Below, one piece after another: positions 19,308 to 28,398 of a stretch of 64,000 nucleotides of DNA; the first letter of the stretch is position 1, and each line of letters starts with the position of its first letter. The DNA comes from Hydrotalea flava (GTDB lineage Bacteria > Bacteroidota > Bacteroidia > Chitinophagales > Chitinophagaceae). The stretch is taken from positions 1 through 64,000 of the forward strand of contig NZ_LUHG01000080.1 of NCBI RefSeq assembly GCF_001623405.1, in the 5' to 3' direction. The notes under the pieces were generated by a model. The model had not been told where the DNA came from and did no database searches. It saw nothing but the letters and a program-made list of their open reading frames with translations. Both the position numbers and the translations under genes were made by a program.

Positions 19308-19946
19308 ATGTATTTTGTAAAAACACCGTGGTGGTTATGTAAATTGTATCCGGCATTAACCTGGCGTATTCCGGTAAAGGAAAAAACTTTATTTCTAACT
19401 TTTGATGATGGCCCGGAAATAACAGCAACACCTTTTGTATTAGATGTTTTGAAACAATACCATGCAAAAGCTACTTTCTTTTGTTTGGGAAAAAATGTTG
19501 CGGAACATATCAATATTTATGAACGCATACTTACGGAAGGACATGCCGTTGGTAACCATACCTACCGGCATTTAAACGGATGGAAAACCAATAATGAGGT
19601 ATATTTCAACGATGTTTTTGAAGCAGCTAAATATATTGATTCCGGTTTATTTCGACCACCTTATGGGCGAATTACCCGTTTTCAGGCAAGTATATTGCAA
19701 AAAGCTGCTTCATCAAATATGCAACGTACATTTAAAGTCATAATGTGGGATGTGTTGAGTGGCGATTTTGATACAACTATTTCATCGGTTGAATGTTTGA
19801 CCAATGTGGTTACTTATACAAAGCCAGGCTCTATCATTGTATTTCATGATAGCGTAAAGGCATTTAATCATTTACAATTTGTATTGCCAAAAGTATTGGC
19901 CTATTTTTCCGAGAATGGATTTCAGTTTAAAACCATTCCTAATTGA
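19308..19946 (+). CDS. Polysaccharide deacetylase family protein (NodB domain)
   Basis: 212 residues. NodB-homology motifs are complete: TFDDGP (catalytic and metal-binding Asp), HTYRH (metal-binding HxxxH) and RPPYGR. FHDS near the C-terminus supplies the last motif. Members remove N- or O-acetyl groups from chitin, peptidoglycan or other polysaccharides. No obvious signal peptide is present, so location is uncertain. It is divergent from gltX with about 66 nt between the starts. Confidence 0.87.
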   Translation: MYFVKTPWWLCKLYPALTWRIPVKEKTLFLTFDDGPEITATPFVLDVLKQYHAKATFFCLGKNVAEHINIYERILTEGHAVGNHTYRHLNGWKTNNEVYFNDVFEAAKYIDSGLFRPPYGRITRFQASILQKAASSNMQRTFKVIMWDVLSGDFDTTISSVECLTNVVTYTKPGSIIVFHDSVKAFNHLQFVLPKVLAYFSENGFQFKTIPN

Positions 19947-20105
19947 ATAGAGAAAAGAATGGCCAGAGTATATACTCCGGCCCTGTTTATTCCGTACCCT
20001 ATGAAAACAAAATTTAATTTGTTCTATTTAAATTTTTTACTGACTGACAACTGCAACACTTAAACGTTGTTGGTTGGTTTTTATTGTGAAGCAAAATATT
20101 TTTTT

Positions 20106-20873
20106 ATGCTATTGATTGATACGCATACGCATTTATATGTGGAAGAATTTAATGCAGATAGAGATGCTGTGGTGCATCGTGCCATTGATGCAGGTATTAC
20201 AAAAATGTTTTTACCCGCCATTGATGTTGGTACTTACACGGCTATGATGGATATGGAAAAAAAATATCCCGAAAATTGTATTTCGATGATGGGACTGCAT
20301 CCTTGTTCAGTAGATGAAACCGTTAATGATGCATTGCAAATAGTAGAAGAATGGCTGAACAAAAGGCCTTTTGTAGCAGTTGGCGAAATTGGGCTTGATT
20401 TTTATTGGGATAAAACATTCATGCAACAACAATATCAGGCATTTGATTTGCAAATGCAATGGGCGCTCGAAAAAAAATTACCCATCGTAATTCATACCCG
20501 CAATGCCATGCAGGAAACCATCAATCGCGTAAAGCCATTTGCACAGAAAGGGTTAACCGGGATTTTTCATTGTTTCAGTGGTAGTTATGAAAGTGCCAAA
20601 CAAATAATTGATATGGATTTTATGTTGGGTATTGGTGGGGTGCTCACTTATAAAAATGCGGGTTTACCTGCTGCAATAAAAAAAATACCGGTTGAACACA
20701 TGGTTTTGGAAACGGATGCCCCTTACTTAACCCCGGTTCCTTTCCGTGGCAAAAGAAATGAAAGTAGTTATTTACAATATATAGCAACATATTTGGCTAC
20801 CATTAAAAGCCTTACTTTAGAAGATTTAGCCACTATCACAACAGCGAATGCTGAAAAAATATTTCATGTGTAA
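20106..20873 (+). CDS. tatD: TatD family metal-dependent hydrolase
   Basis: 255 residues from the ATG at 20106; an upstream frame from 20067 adds a hydrophobic stretch not found in the family. Metal-binding residues are seen in DTHTHL, GEIGLDFYWD, HTRNAM, HCFSG and ETDAPYL. TatD proteins are 3'-5' exonucleases or DNases of the amidohydrolase fold. A monocistronic gene upstream of tRNA-Ser. Confidence 0.92.
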   Translation: MLLIDTHTHLYVEEFNADRDAVVHRAIDAGITKMFLPAIDVGTYTAMMDMEKKYPENCISMMGLHPCSVDETVNDALQIVEEWLNKRPFVAVGEIGLDFYWDKTFMQQQYQAFDLQMQWALEKKLPIVIHTRNAMQETINRVKPFAQKGLTGIFHCFSGSYESAKQIIDMDFMLGIGGVLTYKNAGLPAAIKKIPVEHMVLETDAPYLTPVPFRGKRNESSYLQYIATYLATIKSLTLEDLATITTANAEKIFHV

Positions 20874-21011
20874 CAAGGAACAACTATTTTTGCCGCCCGG
20901 TAAATGGATTCAATTTGGTATTTTTAATACCGGCTGAGCCACTCCGGTTGTGCTGTTGTTGCGTCGCAATCCGTTCATCTGCAACAAGCACAGCAGCAAA
21001 TGGCATTATAC

Positions 21012-21098
21012 AGAGGGGTGTCCGAGTGGTTGAAGGAGCACGCCTGGAAAGTGTGTATACGGGAAACCGTATCGAGGGTTCGAATCCCTTCCCCTCTG
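21012..21098 (+). tRNA. tRNA-Ser (anticodon GGA)
   Basis: An 87-nt cloverleaf. The acceptor stem AGAGGGG pairs with CCCCTCT. The D arm has the serine-type GAGTGGTTGAA. The anticodon stem CACGC/GTGTG encloses CTGGAAA (anticodon GGA at 21046-21048). The long variable arm ATACGGGAAACCGTAT and the T loop TTCGAAT follow. The long variable arm confirms a class II serine tRNA. CCA is not encoded. Confidence 0.95.
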
Positions 21099-21136
21099 CT
21101 ATTTTCTTCTTCCACGGGTTTTAAAATTTTCTTCAT

Positions 21137-22590
21137 CCCAAAAAAGTCATTTGATAAAATTTCTAATGGCGACCATTAGAAAAGATGTGAATAAAAAGCT
21201 TACTGGTATTGAGTTTACATTTTATAAAAGCATTAAAATTGGAGTAAGAAAATCTTATAAAAAAATGGACATTAAAATTGCTTTTACTGATAAAGAAATT
21301 ACTCCGTGGTCTGGAACCCTGCTATTAAAAAAAATGCTTGACAGGATGAATATAGATGATCAGCTTGATAAATTACCTTTTCCCCTGCAGGGTTCTAACC
21401 GGGGTTATCCTCCTAATCAACTGATCAAGCAATCAGTGTTTGGGGTGGCGCCAATAAATTTGAGCATTGCGAAGTTACGCGCCACGATGAAGTGTTGAGG
21501 CAATGCTGGGGGTTTAAGCAAATGGCTGGCTGCAAATCATTTCAACGATTTTTTAATAAGCACACTACTTCCATCAATCATGATATTTTCACTCCCTTGT
21601 ACCAATGGTTTTTTGGCAATCTGCAATAGGATAATTACACTGTGGATATAGACTCATCCATCTTTACCCGCTATGGCAATCAGCAAGGCAGTAAGCGAGG
21701 CTATAATCCACAAAAGCCAGGAAGAAACAGCCATCATCCGCTGTTGGCATTTATTGAAGAAACCCGGATGGTAGCCAATTTCTGGTTACGCAGCGGCAAT
21801 GCCTATACGAGCAATAACTTCCAGGGGTTTTTATCAGATACCATTGAAAAACTAAATGGGAAAAACATTGGGCTCTTGAGGGCCGATAGTGGTTTTTACG
21901 GCAAAGAAGTTTTTGATTACCTGGAAGAAAATGAACTGGTAAGCAGCTATATTATTGCTGCCCGGCAATACAAACCTATCCAACAAAAGGTAGCCGGCCA
22001 CACCCATTGGATAAAAGTAAGTAAGGGAATTGAGGTTGGCGAAACTACCTATCAGAGCCCGTTGTGGGATAAGCCACGACGCCTGGTAATGGTTCGTCAG
22101 TTAATCGCAGAACGTCCTAATGCCACCGGTAAATCATTAAAATTATTTGAACAGGAAGGTATTTATAACAATTACAGATATAGTTGTTTTATTACCAATC
22201 TTGCATTGCCACCCCTGCAGGTTTGGAACTTATACAAACAAAGGGCTAATTGTGAAAACAGGATTAAAGAATTGAAATACGATTTTGGTGCAGATAATTT
22301 TAATCTGAAAAACTTTGATGCTACTGAGGCCGCACTCAATTGGGTGATGATGGCCTATAACTTTATAAGTCTGTTCAGGCAGGTGGTATTGAATACAAAA
22401 GTGGAACAACGAATGAAGACCTTACGTTATAAAGTATTTGCCATTGGTGGTTACGTGATAAAAAATGGAAACCACAGAATCCTCAAACTATCACTTGCTA
22501 TGAAACGAAGGGAATGGTTCTCCGGACTATGGTATTCCAATAAAACTTTTGAATTTCCTGTATTATTAAAAACCTAATGACTTTTTTGGG
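21137..22590 (+). mobile_element. IS1380-like insertion sequence (decayed)
   Basis: A 1454-bp element bounded by perfect 15-bp inverted repeats, CCCAAAAAAGTCATT at 21137-21151 and its complement at 22576-22590. It is flanked by a 5-bp direct repeat TTCAT (21132-21136 and 22591-22595), the expected target duplication. It inserted 38 bp past tRNA-Ser. The transposase gene inside is broken, so the copy is not autonomous but its ends are intact. Confidence 0.9.
21166..22577 (+). pseudogene. IS1380-type DDE transposase, frameshifted and with an internal stop
   Basis: The N-terminal part runs from 21166 until a frameshift near 21440. The expected continuation (ANKFEHCEVTRHDEVLRQCW) is readable in another frame and is cut by a TAG near 21628. 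From 21642 the rest is intact: DIDSSIFTRYG with the first catalytic Asp, KKGYNP-like and SHHPL motifs, RADSGFY with the second Asp, and NCENRIKELKYDFG with the Glu. This order of motifs is that of IS1380-family transposases. Two separate lesions indicate an old insertion. Confidence 0.88.
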
Positions 22591-22702
22591 TTCATTAATT
22601 TTAGGTTAAATTAGAGCCTGATTGCGCTTTTACTCAATTATTTATTGTGTTTCTTATTATTAAATAATGATTAAAAAAAATTAATAATTGCTTAATACAA
22701 AA

Positions 22703-22736
22703 ATTGCTTCTCCGGTAATTAGTGCTTATACTTTTG
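22703..22736 (+). promoter_or_regulatory. Probable promoter of the TonB-dependent receptor gene
   Basis: ATTG at 22703 (-33-like) and TACTTTTG at 22729-22736 (fits TAnnTTTG) with a 22-bp spacer. Transcription would start near 22743, after the in-frame GTG at 22722, which supports the later GTG at 22758 as the true start codon. Confidence 0.5.
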
Positions 22737-22757
22737 CGCCAAACAAAGCCATTGTTT

Positions 22758-25565
22758 GTGAAGAAAATTATTTTATTACTTGTTAGCGGTATCTTTTGTA
22801 TAACACTATATGCACAAACCATTACTATACAGGGTAAAGTAAGCGGTAGCAAAAATGAGCCATTGGCCGGTGCTACTATCACTATTTCCGGGGATGCATC
22901 TATGGTTATTAAAACCAATATAGATGGTGTATTTTCTTTTAAAGCTGCACCCGGAAAAAAATATACCCTGCAAATTAGCTATGTGGGTTATCAGATTAAA
23001 ATTATTGCCGATATAATAGCCGAGAACAATGCAGAACCGTTATCTATTCATTTAACTGATGCCAGTAACAATTTAGGCGATGTTACGGTAAAAGTTGCTT
23101 CCAGAACACAGGCCAAAGCCGAAACCATTAATAGTGCTATTCAATACCAAAAAAATACGGCAGTAGTAGCACAGGTGCTCTCAGCAGAAGCCATTAAACG
23201 TACACCTGATCGTAATACCGGCGAAGTATTGAAACGTATTCCTGGCCTGTCGGTTATTGACGGCCGTTATTTGGTGGTTCGTGGGTTGGCCGATCGGTAC
23301 AATCAAGCTATGTTGAATGGTATTTTGCTGAGTAGTACAGAACCAGATCGTAAAATTTTTGCTTTCGATATTTTTCCATCTAACATCATTGATAACATCA
23401 TCATTAATAAAACTTTTTTACCGGAGTATTCCGGTGAATGGGCAGGTGGCCTGGTGCAAATAACCACCAACGATGTGCCGCTGAAAAAATTTATGGAAGT
23501 ACAGATAGGAACCGGCTTTAATACCCAAACCATTGGTCATGATTTTTATCAATACAAAGGCGGTAAGCTCGACTTTTTAGGATTTGACGATGGTACGCGG
23601 GCATTGCCTGCAGATTTGCCTACTAAATCTGCTTTTAATAATTTAACACCTGATCAAAAAACAGCTTATGGTAAGCAATTTGAAAATATCTGGACTTTTA
23701 ATCCGCGCAATAATACCCTACAATTAATGTCTAAAAGTATTAGAATAGCCGGCGGATTTAATACAGCAATGGGTAACCGTAATAAGCTGGGTGGTGTATT
23801 TGCATTGAATTATAATTTATCGCCTCGCCGAACTTTTTTTGAAAACAGAATTTTTTCATTTTCCAATAATCAGGCAAGTATAAACTTCGATTACAGCAAT
23901 AATAAATATGCCAACGATGTATTATGGGGTGCATTGGGCTCCTTAACCCTGCAATTGGGTAATTATCATAAAATATCATGGAAGAATATATTTAATGTGA
24001 ATACCAGCAACTACAGTACCGCGAGAACAGGAAAAGATTTTGAAACCAATTCAACCATTGGCGATAATATTCGCGCAACTGAATTAGCTTTTAAAGCCAA
24101 TACTTATTTTAATACCAACTTGTCGGGCGAACATTTTATTCGTTCCTTGCAAATAAAATTCGATTGGTTTGGCAGCTTTGCCATCTTAGATCAATACATT
24201 CCCGATCAACGGCGGGTACAATACAATCAGGATGATCCATTGGTTCCCTCTTCGCCTTATTCACTTTTGATTAGCGCATCTAAAACATCGCAACGCAGTG
24301 GCAGTAGATTTTATGGTTTTTTGAATGATTATATTTACACCACAGGTGCTAATATTACCAAATCAGTTCGTTGGAATAACCAATTACAAAATATAAAAGC
24401 CGGTTATTTCTTTCAGGTAAAAGATCGTTTGTTTGATTCACGCCCATTTGCCATTTATTTACCTGTCGATAATCCTGCGTTGCGTTTAGAACCACCTTCT
24501 GTTGTGTTTAGCCCGCAAAATTTTGGTAATGGCACCGATAATAAATTTGCTTTTAATGAAATATATGACATTCGCTACAGGTATTTAGCCAACTCTATTC
24601 TAAATGCAGGTTTTTTACAAATAGATAACCAGTTATTGCAAAATAAGTTACGGATAATTTGGGGTGCCAGAGTAGAAAATTTTGATCAGTTATTAGGAAG
24701 TGTACGCAAAACCGATCCCCGTTACTTACACACCGAAAAATTAGACATATTACCCGGCATTAATGCAACTTACAAATTAAATAATGCGGTTAATCTCCGT
24801 TTAGCCGGTTCGCAAACGGTTATACGGCCTGAGTTTAGAGAGTTAGCCTCTTTTTCATTTTATGATTTTGATTTAGGCGCTACTATCACCGGTAATCCTA
24901 ACTTGCCACGAACCGAAATAACCAATATTGATTTGCGTTATGAGTTTTATCCCAAAGCAGGCGAGTTATTGAATGTAGGTGTGTTTTATAAATATTTCCA
25001 AAACCCCAGTGAGTTGTATTTTAATAACACAGGTGCAGGTAGCTCCGGTACATTCAATTATATTTCGCCGGATAATGCCCAAAGTGTAGGGGCAGAAATT
25101 GAATTTAGAAAGCGCCTGGATTTTACCACTGCTCTTAAAAACTTTACCGTTCAGGGTAACTTGTCTTACATCTACAATCGCATACCTAGCTTAGACAGGC
25201 CAATGCAGGGGCAAAGCCCGTATTTGTTGAATATTGGTTTGCAATATGATGTACCTGCATTGGGATTAAATACAACATTGTTATACAATCAAATTGGCCG
25301 CCGTATTTATTATGTGGGTGGTAGCGATAATCCGCCGGTATGGGAAGCGCCAAGACCATTATTAGATATGCAGGTAGCCAAAAAAGTTTTAAAAAACAGA
25401 GCAGAAATTAAATTAAATATTTCCGACATCATTAATCAGGAAGCAAAGTTTTATCATGATTTGAATGATAATAAAAAATATGATTCGGGTACCGATGCGT
25501 TGGCCATCAGAAGAAAATATGGAACCAATGTTTCACTTTCATTTTCTTATTCTATTCTTAAATAA
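22758..25565 (+). CDS. TonB-dependent receptor with carboxypeptidase-regulatory-like domain
   Basis: About 935 residues from the GTG at 22758, which places a signal peptide (KKIILLLVSGIFCITLYAQ) at the N-terminus. A CarboxypepD_reg-like domain follows (residues 20-105, ITIQGKVSG), then the plug (RNTGEVLKRIPGLSV, YLVVRGLADRYNQAMLNG) and a large outer-membrane barrel ending in aromatic-rich strands (FSYSIL). It imports a ligand across the outer membrane using TonB energy. The neighbouring lipoproteins and the porin fragment suggest an anion or phosphate-type uptake locus, but the substrate is not readable. Confidence 0.9.
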   Translation: MKKIILLLVSGIFCITLYAQTITIQGKVSGSKNEPLAGATITISGDASMVIKTNIDGVFSFKAAPGKKYTLQISYVGYQIKIIADIIAENNAEPLSIHLTDASNNLGDVTVKVASRTQAKAETINSAIQYQKNTAVVAQVLSAEAIKRTPDRNTGEVLKRIPGLSVIDGRYLVVRGLADRYNQAMLNGILLSSTEPDRKIFAFDIFPSNIIDNIIINKTFLPEYSGEWAGGLVQITTNDVPLKKFMEVQIGTGFNTQTIGHDFYQYKGGKLDFLGFDDGTRALPADLPTKSAFNNLTPDQKTAYGKQFENIWTFNPRNNTLQLMSKSIRIAGGFNTAMGNRNKLGGVFALNYNLSPRRTFFENRIFSFSNNQASINFDYSNNKYANDVLWGALGSLTLQLGNYHKISWKNIFNVNTSNYSTARTGKDFETNSTIGDNIRATELAFKANTYFNTNLSGEHFIRSLQIKFDWFGSFAILDQYIPDQRRVQYNQDDPLVPSSPYSLLISASKTSQRSGSRFYGFLNDYIYTTGANITKSVRWNNQLQNIKAGYFFQVKDRLFDSRPFAIYLPVDNPALRLEPPSVVFSPQNFGNGTDNKFAFNEIYDIRYRYLANSILNAGFLQIDNQLLQNKLRIIWGARVENFDQLLGSVRKTDPRYLHTEKLDILPGINATYKLNNAVNLRLAGSQTVIRPEFRELASFSFYDFDLGATITGNPNLPRTEITNIDLRYEFYPKAGELLNVGVFYKYFQNPSELYFNNTGAGSSGTFNYISPDNAQSVGAEIEFRKRLDFTTALKNFTVQGNLSYIYNRIPSLDRPMQGQSPYLLNIGLQYDVPALGLNTTLLYNQIGRRIYYVGGSDNPPVWEAPRPLLDMQVAKKVLKNRAEIKLNISDIINQEAKFYHDLNDNKKYDSGTDALAIRRKYGTNVSLSFSYSILK

Positions 25566-25598
25566 AACAATCATTTCTAAACCAAATTAACATTAAGT

Positions 25599-27008
25599 AT
25601 GAAGCAAACTATTTTATTCATGGTTACGGCACTGTTGGTGATAACCGGATGCCGTAAAATTGAGATGGATGGCGGTACAACCTCCAATCCAACACCCACA
25701 CCAACACCGGGTGTGGAAAATACCATATTAGAAGGAAGAATTAAAGTAAACACCACTTTAAAAGCCAATTATACCTATAAATTGCGTGGATTGGTATATG
25801 TTACGGAAGGCGCTATTTTAACCATTGAGCCGGGTACCAAAATTGTGGGAGAATTGAATAAAGCAGGTGGTTTGGTTATTACACGTGGCTCTAAAATTAT
25901 TGCAGATGGAACGGCAGATAAGCCCATTGTGTTTACCTCCGAATCGCCCAACCCACAACGTGGTGACTGGTCAGGCGTTGTATTATTGGGGCAGGCACCT
26001 ACCAATGCTTCATTTAACGGACAAGCCGGTGTTGGTGAAATTGAAGGAGGTATTAACAACGCAGATGGCTTAGGATTGTACGGTTTAGGCACTAGTTCTA
26101 ATCCTGCTGATAACAGCGGCATTTTACGCTATGTTCGAATTGAATATGCCGGTTATGCTTTTTTACCTGATAAAGAAATTAATGGGTTAACATTTGGTGG
26201 TGTGGGTAGTGGAACAGTAGTTGATTATGTACAAGTATCTTATGCAAATGATGACTCCTTTGAATGGTTTGGTGGTACCGTTAACTGTAAACATCTCATT
26301 TCTTTCAGAACATTAGATGATGATTTTGATACAGATAACGGTTTTCAGGGTAAAGTACAGTTTGGTATTGCTTTGCGCGATAGTGCTGTTGCCGATATTT
26401 CAAAAAGTGAAGCTTTTGAAAGCGATAATGACGCCAATGGTAGTACGTTATTACCACAAACAAATGCTGTATTTAGTAATATGACTGTTTTAGGTCCCAA
26501 AGCACAATTAAATAACAAGGGTAATAGCTTGTTTTTATGCGGTGCACAAATAAGAAGAAATTCCAGCATCAGCATCATGAACTCTATTATTGCCGGATGG
26601 CCGCAGGGTTTATTGATAGATGCCAGTAAGGGTACACCTACCGATTTAAATATAACTGCTGCTAATCCCAGCCTGTATGTGCAAAATACTATCATTTCAG
26701 GTTGTACAACACCGGTTAAATATGCTCCTTCAACTACAGCCCCAACCGGAGCAACAGATGCCACTATTTTAAGTTGGTACAATACGGCTGCCAATGGCAA
26801 TGCTATTTTAGACAATAATAGTGCTGTGGCCTTGGGTGATCCTTTTAATTACAGCAATCCCGATTTTAACCCAACTGCTGCTTCTCCGGCTAAATCTGGT
26901 GCTTCATTTGTTAATCCTAAATTAAACGGATGGTTTACTTCTGTAGCCTATATAGGCGCATGTGCTGCCGGCGATACCTGGTGGAAAAACTGGACCAAAT
27001 TCAATTAG
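25599..27008 (+). CDS. Surface lipoprotein with beta-helix-like repeats
   Basis: 469 residues. A lipobox (VITGC, Cys near residue 18) is followed by a Thr/Pro-rich linker. A long repetitive beta domain follows (ILEGRIKVNTTLKANYTYKL, LTIEPGTKIVGE, KPIVFTSESPNPQRGDWSGV), typical of right-handed beta-helix or choice-of-anchor type proteins. A hairpin terminator lies 18 nt after the stop. Gene order after a TonB receptor suggests it is its accessory surface lipoprotein; function is not known. Confidence 0.78.
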   Translation: MKQTILFMVTALLVITGCRKIEMDGGTTSNPTPTPTPGVENTILEGRIKVNTTLKANYTYKLRGLVYVTEGAILTIEPGTKIVGELNKAGGLVITRGSKIIADGTADKPIVFTSESPNPQRGDWSGVVLLGQAPTNASFNGQAGVGEIEGGINNADGLGLYGLGTSSNPADNSGILRYVRIEYAGYAFLPDKEINGLTFGGVGSGTVVDYVQVSYANDDSFEWFGGTVNCKHLISFRTLDDDFDTDNGFQGKVQFGIALRDSAVADISKSEAFESDNDANGSTLLPQTNAVFSNMTVLGPKAQLNNKGNSLFLCGAQIRRNSSISIMNSIIAGWPQGLLIDASKGTPTDLNITAANPSLYVQNTIISGCTTPVKYAPSTTAPTGATDATILSWYNTAANGNAILDNNSAVALGDPFNYSNPDFNPTAASPAKSGASFVNPKLNGWFTSVAYIGACAAGDTWWKNWTKFN

Positions 27009-27025
27009 TGAACAATAAATACTAC

Positions 27026-27052
27026 AACAGCCTTGTTTTATACAGGGCTGTT
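27026..27052 (+). terminator. Hairpin terminator after the receptor/lipoprotein operon
   Basis: AACAGCCTTG pairs with CAGGGCTGTT (10 bp with one G-U) around a 7-nt loop, followed by a T-rich stretch. Confidence 0.65.
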
Positions 27053-27081
27053 TGTGTTTGTAAAATATGGAAACATTGAAC

Positions 27082-27639
27082 ATGAAACGCATAACCATTT
27101 TGTCGTGTATACTATTATTACTAAGCTGTGGCGAAAATGAAATCACCAAAGTAAAACAAGCAGATGTTGTGTTAATGCCGGTGCATTTAATGGATAGCAT
27201 TCAGCATTTTTTTGGCAATGAAAACTGGCGGGTAGTAAATGGGAAAGATACATTTTATCATTATTTCAGCCGCCAAAACGATTTGTTGTTGAATGTATAT
27301 CAATTTAAAATGAATAAAGGCGATTCGGTTCATTCTTCATTACAAACCATTTACTGCACACCTAAAGGAATTTTTTGGCAGCAAGCAGCCGATACATTTC
27401 AATTGCGCAGTGCTACACAGCATACCATGAGTTGGGTGCATGGAACAAATACACTTAATTTTACATTGTTGCAACCTGCTATGCTGCAGCAGCAGTATCA
27501 AAATACTGTATCTATTATGCAACCTACCATTAATCTGACCGATTTTTTAATACGAAGCCGGTACGATTTTTTACATGGTACACACTATGCGAGTGATACC
27601 GCAAAATTTAAACGCGGTGTCAGTAAGCAACTAAAATAG
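27082..27639 (+). CDS. Hypothetical lipoprotein
   Basis: 185 residues from the ATG at 27082; the frame is open from 27067, but the later Met gives a clean lipoprotein signal (MKRITILSCILLLLSC, Cys near residue 16). No family is recognised. The body is rich in aromatic and polar residues with few charged clusters and one repeated Gln tract (LQQQYQN). It lies between the receptor operon and a truncated porin and may be part of the same uptake locus. Confidence 0.6.
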   Translation: MKRITILSCILLLLSCGENEITKVKQADVVLMPVHLMDSIQHFFGNENWRVVNGKDTFYHYFSRQNDLLLNVYQFKMNKGDSVHSSLQTIYCTPKGIFWQQAADTFQLRSATQHTMSWVHGTNTLNFTLLQPAMLQQQYQNTVSIMQPTINLTDFLIRSRYDFLHGTHYASDTAKFKRGVSKQLK

Positions 27640-27718
27640 AAATTTTGCTTTCAAAAAATGAGTAACTATTTGCAATGCCGGTTTCTCTACACTATATTGC
27701 CGTTTTGAAAAATTAACT

Positions 27719-27979
27719 ATGGCATTGATAAAAATATGTTGCTTGTTACTATTCACCATTAGCAGCGTTTATGCGCAACAAAATGGCCTTCGTTTTTCAT
27801 TGAATGAATCGGATAGCCATTATTTTCAATTTACTTTTTTAAACCAAACCTGGCTTCGGTATAACCAAAACAATCCGGGAACTTTGGTAGAAGGAGAGGT
27901 ACGGAAAAATACTTTTGATATAGGACTACGTAGAACCCGTATTCAGATGTTTGGGGAAATAGCTGAAATTTTTTATTAA
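27719..27979 (+). pseudogene. Truncated outer-membrane porin (N-terminus only)
   Basis: 86 codons: a signal peptide (ending SSVYAQ), then LNQTWLRYNQNNPGTLVEG and DIGLRRTRIQMFG. This is the start of a phosphate-selective-porin-like barrel that should be 350-450 residues long. Homology ends near 27960, and the last few codons read into unrelated DNA. The gene was cut when the adjacent island arrived or rearranged. The missing part is not found at the other island end. Confidence 0.75.
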
Positions 27980-28395
27980 ATCTTTTTGAGTAGATGTATA
28001 ATATTCAGTTGCTTTCTCTTCATTTTGTGCTATTAAACTTTTCTTTAGAAATGTATTGCTGAAAGGCTTAAAAATAAACACATCTCCATCTATGTGTAAA
28101 AATGGTTCCTTTTGTAATGAATAGGTATATATTTTTGGTAATGCAAATAAATCATGATGGTGAAGAATAAAATTATCATGGGATGTATAAATTTTTTATA
28201 GGGTAGTTGCAATATTTCATTAAAAAACTTTGCTGAACCAGTGTTGGCATAAAGTGCTATATCATCATAATATTTATGCAATTGTAAACAGCTTAATGTC
28301 CAGCTAATTACATTATAAAAGGGTAAATTCCATCCCATCGCTGTTTTTGTTATATTTTTGAAAGCATCTACATAAAAGGTTTGTATCAATTTCAT
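27962..28395 (-). pseudogene. DUF6734-like gene, frameshifted and truncated
   Basis: The first 70 residues (MKLIQTFYVDAFKN, GWNLPFYNVISWTLSCLQLHKYYD) are in one frame from 28395. Near the A-run at 28194-28199 the frame shifts. A convincing continuation (HDNFILHHHDLFALPKIYTY, LHIDGDVFIFKPF, NEEKATEYYTSTQKDLIKNF) is read in another frame until about 27962, where the truncated porin begins. The pattern matches my memory of the uncharacterised Bacteroidota family DUF6734, normally near 300 residues. It starts 3 nt after the upstream TlpA-like gene and was the last gene of that operon. Confidence 0.65.
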
Positions 28396-28398
28396 TGA

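Noticed and set aside
20880-21011. Additional RNA gene upstream of tRNA-Ser
   Set aside because: Some short GC-rich repeats but no cloverleaf or other known structure.
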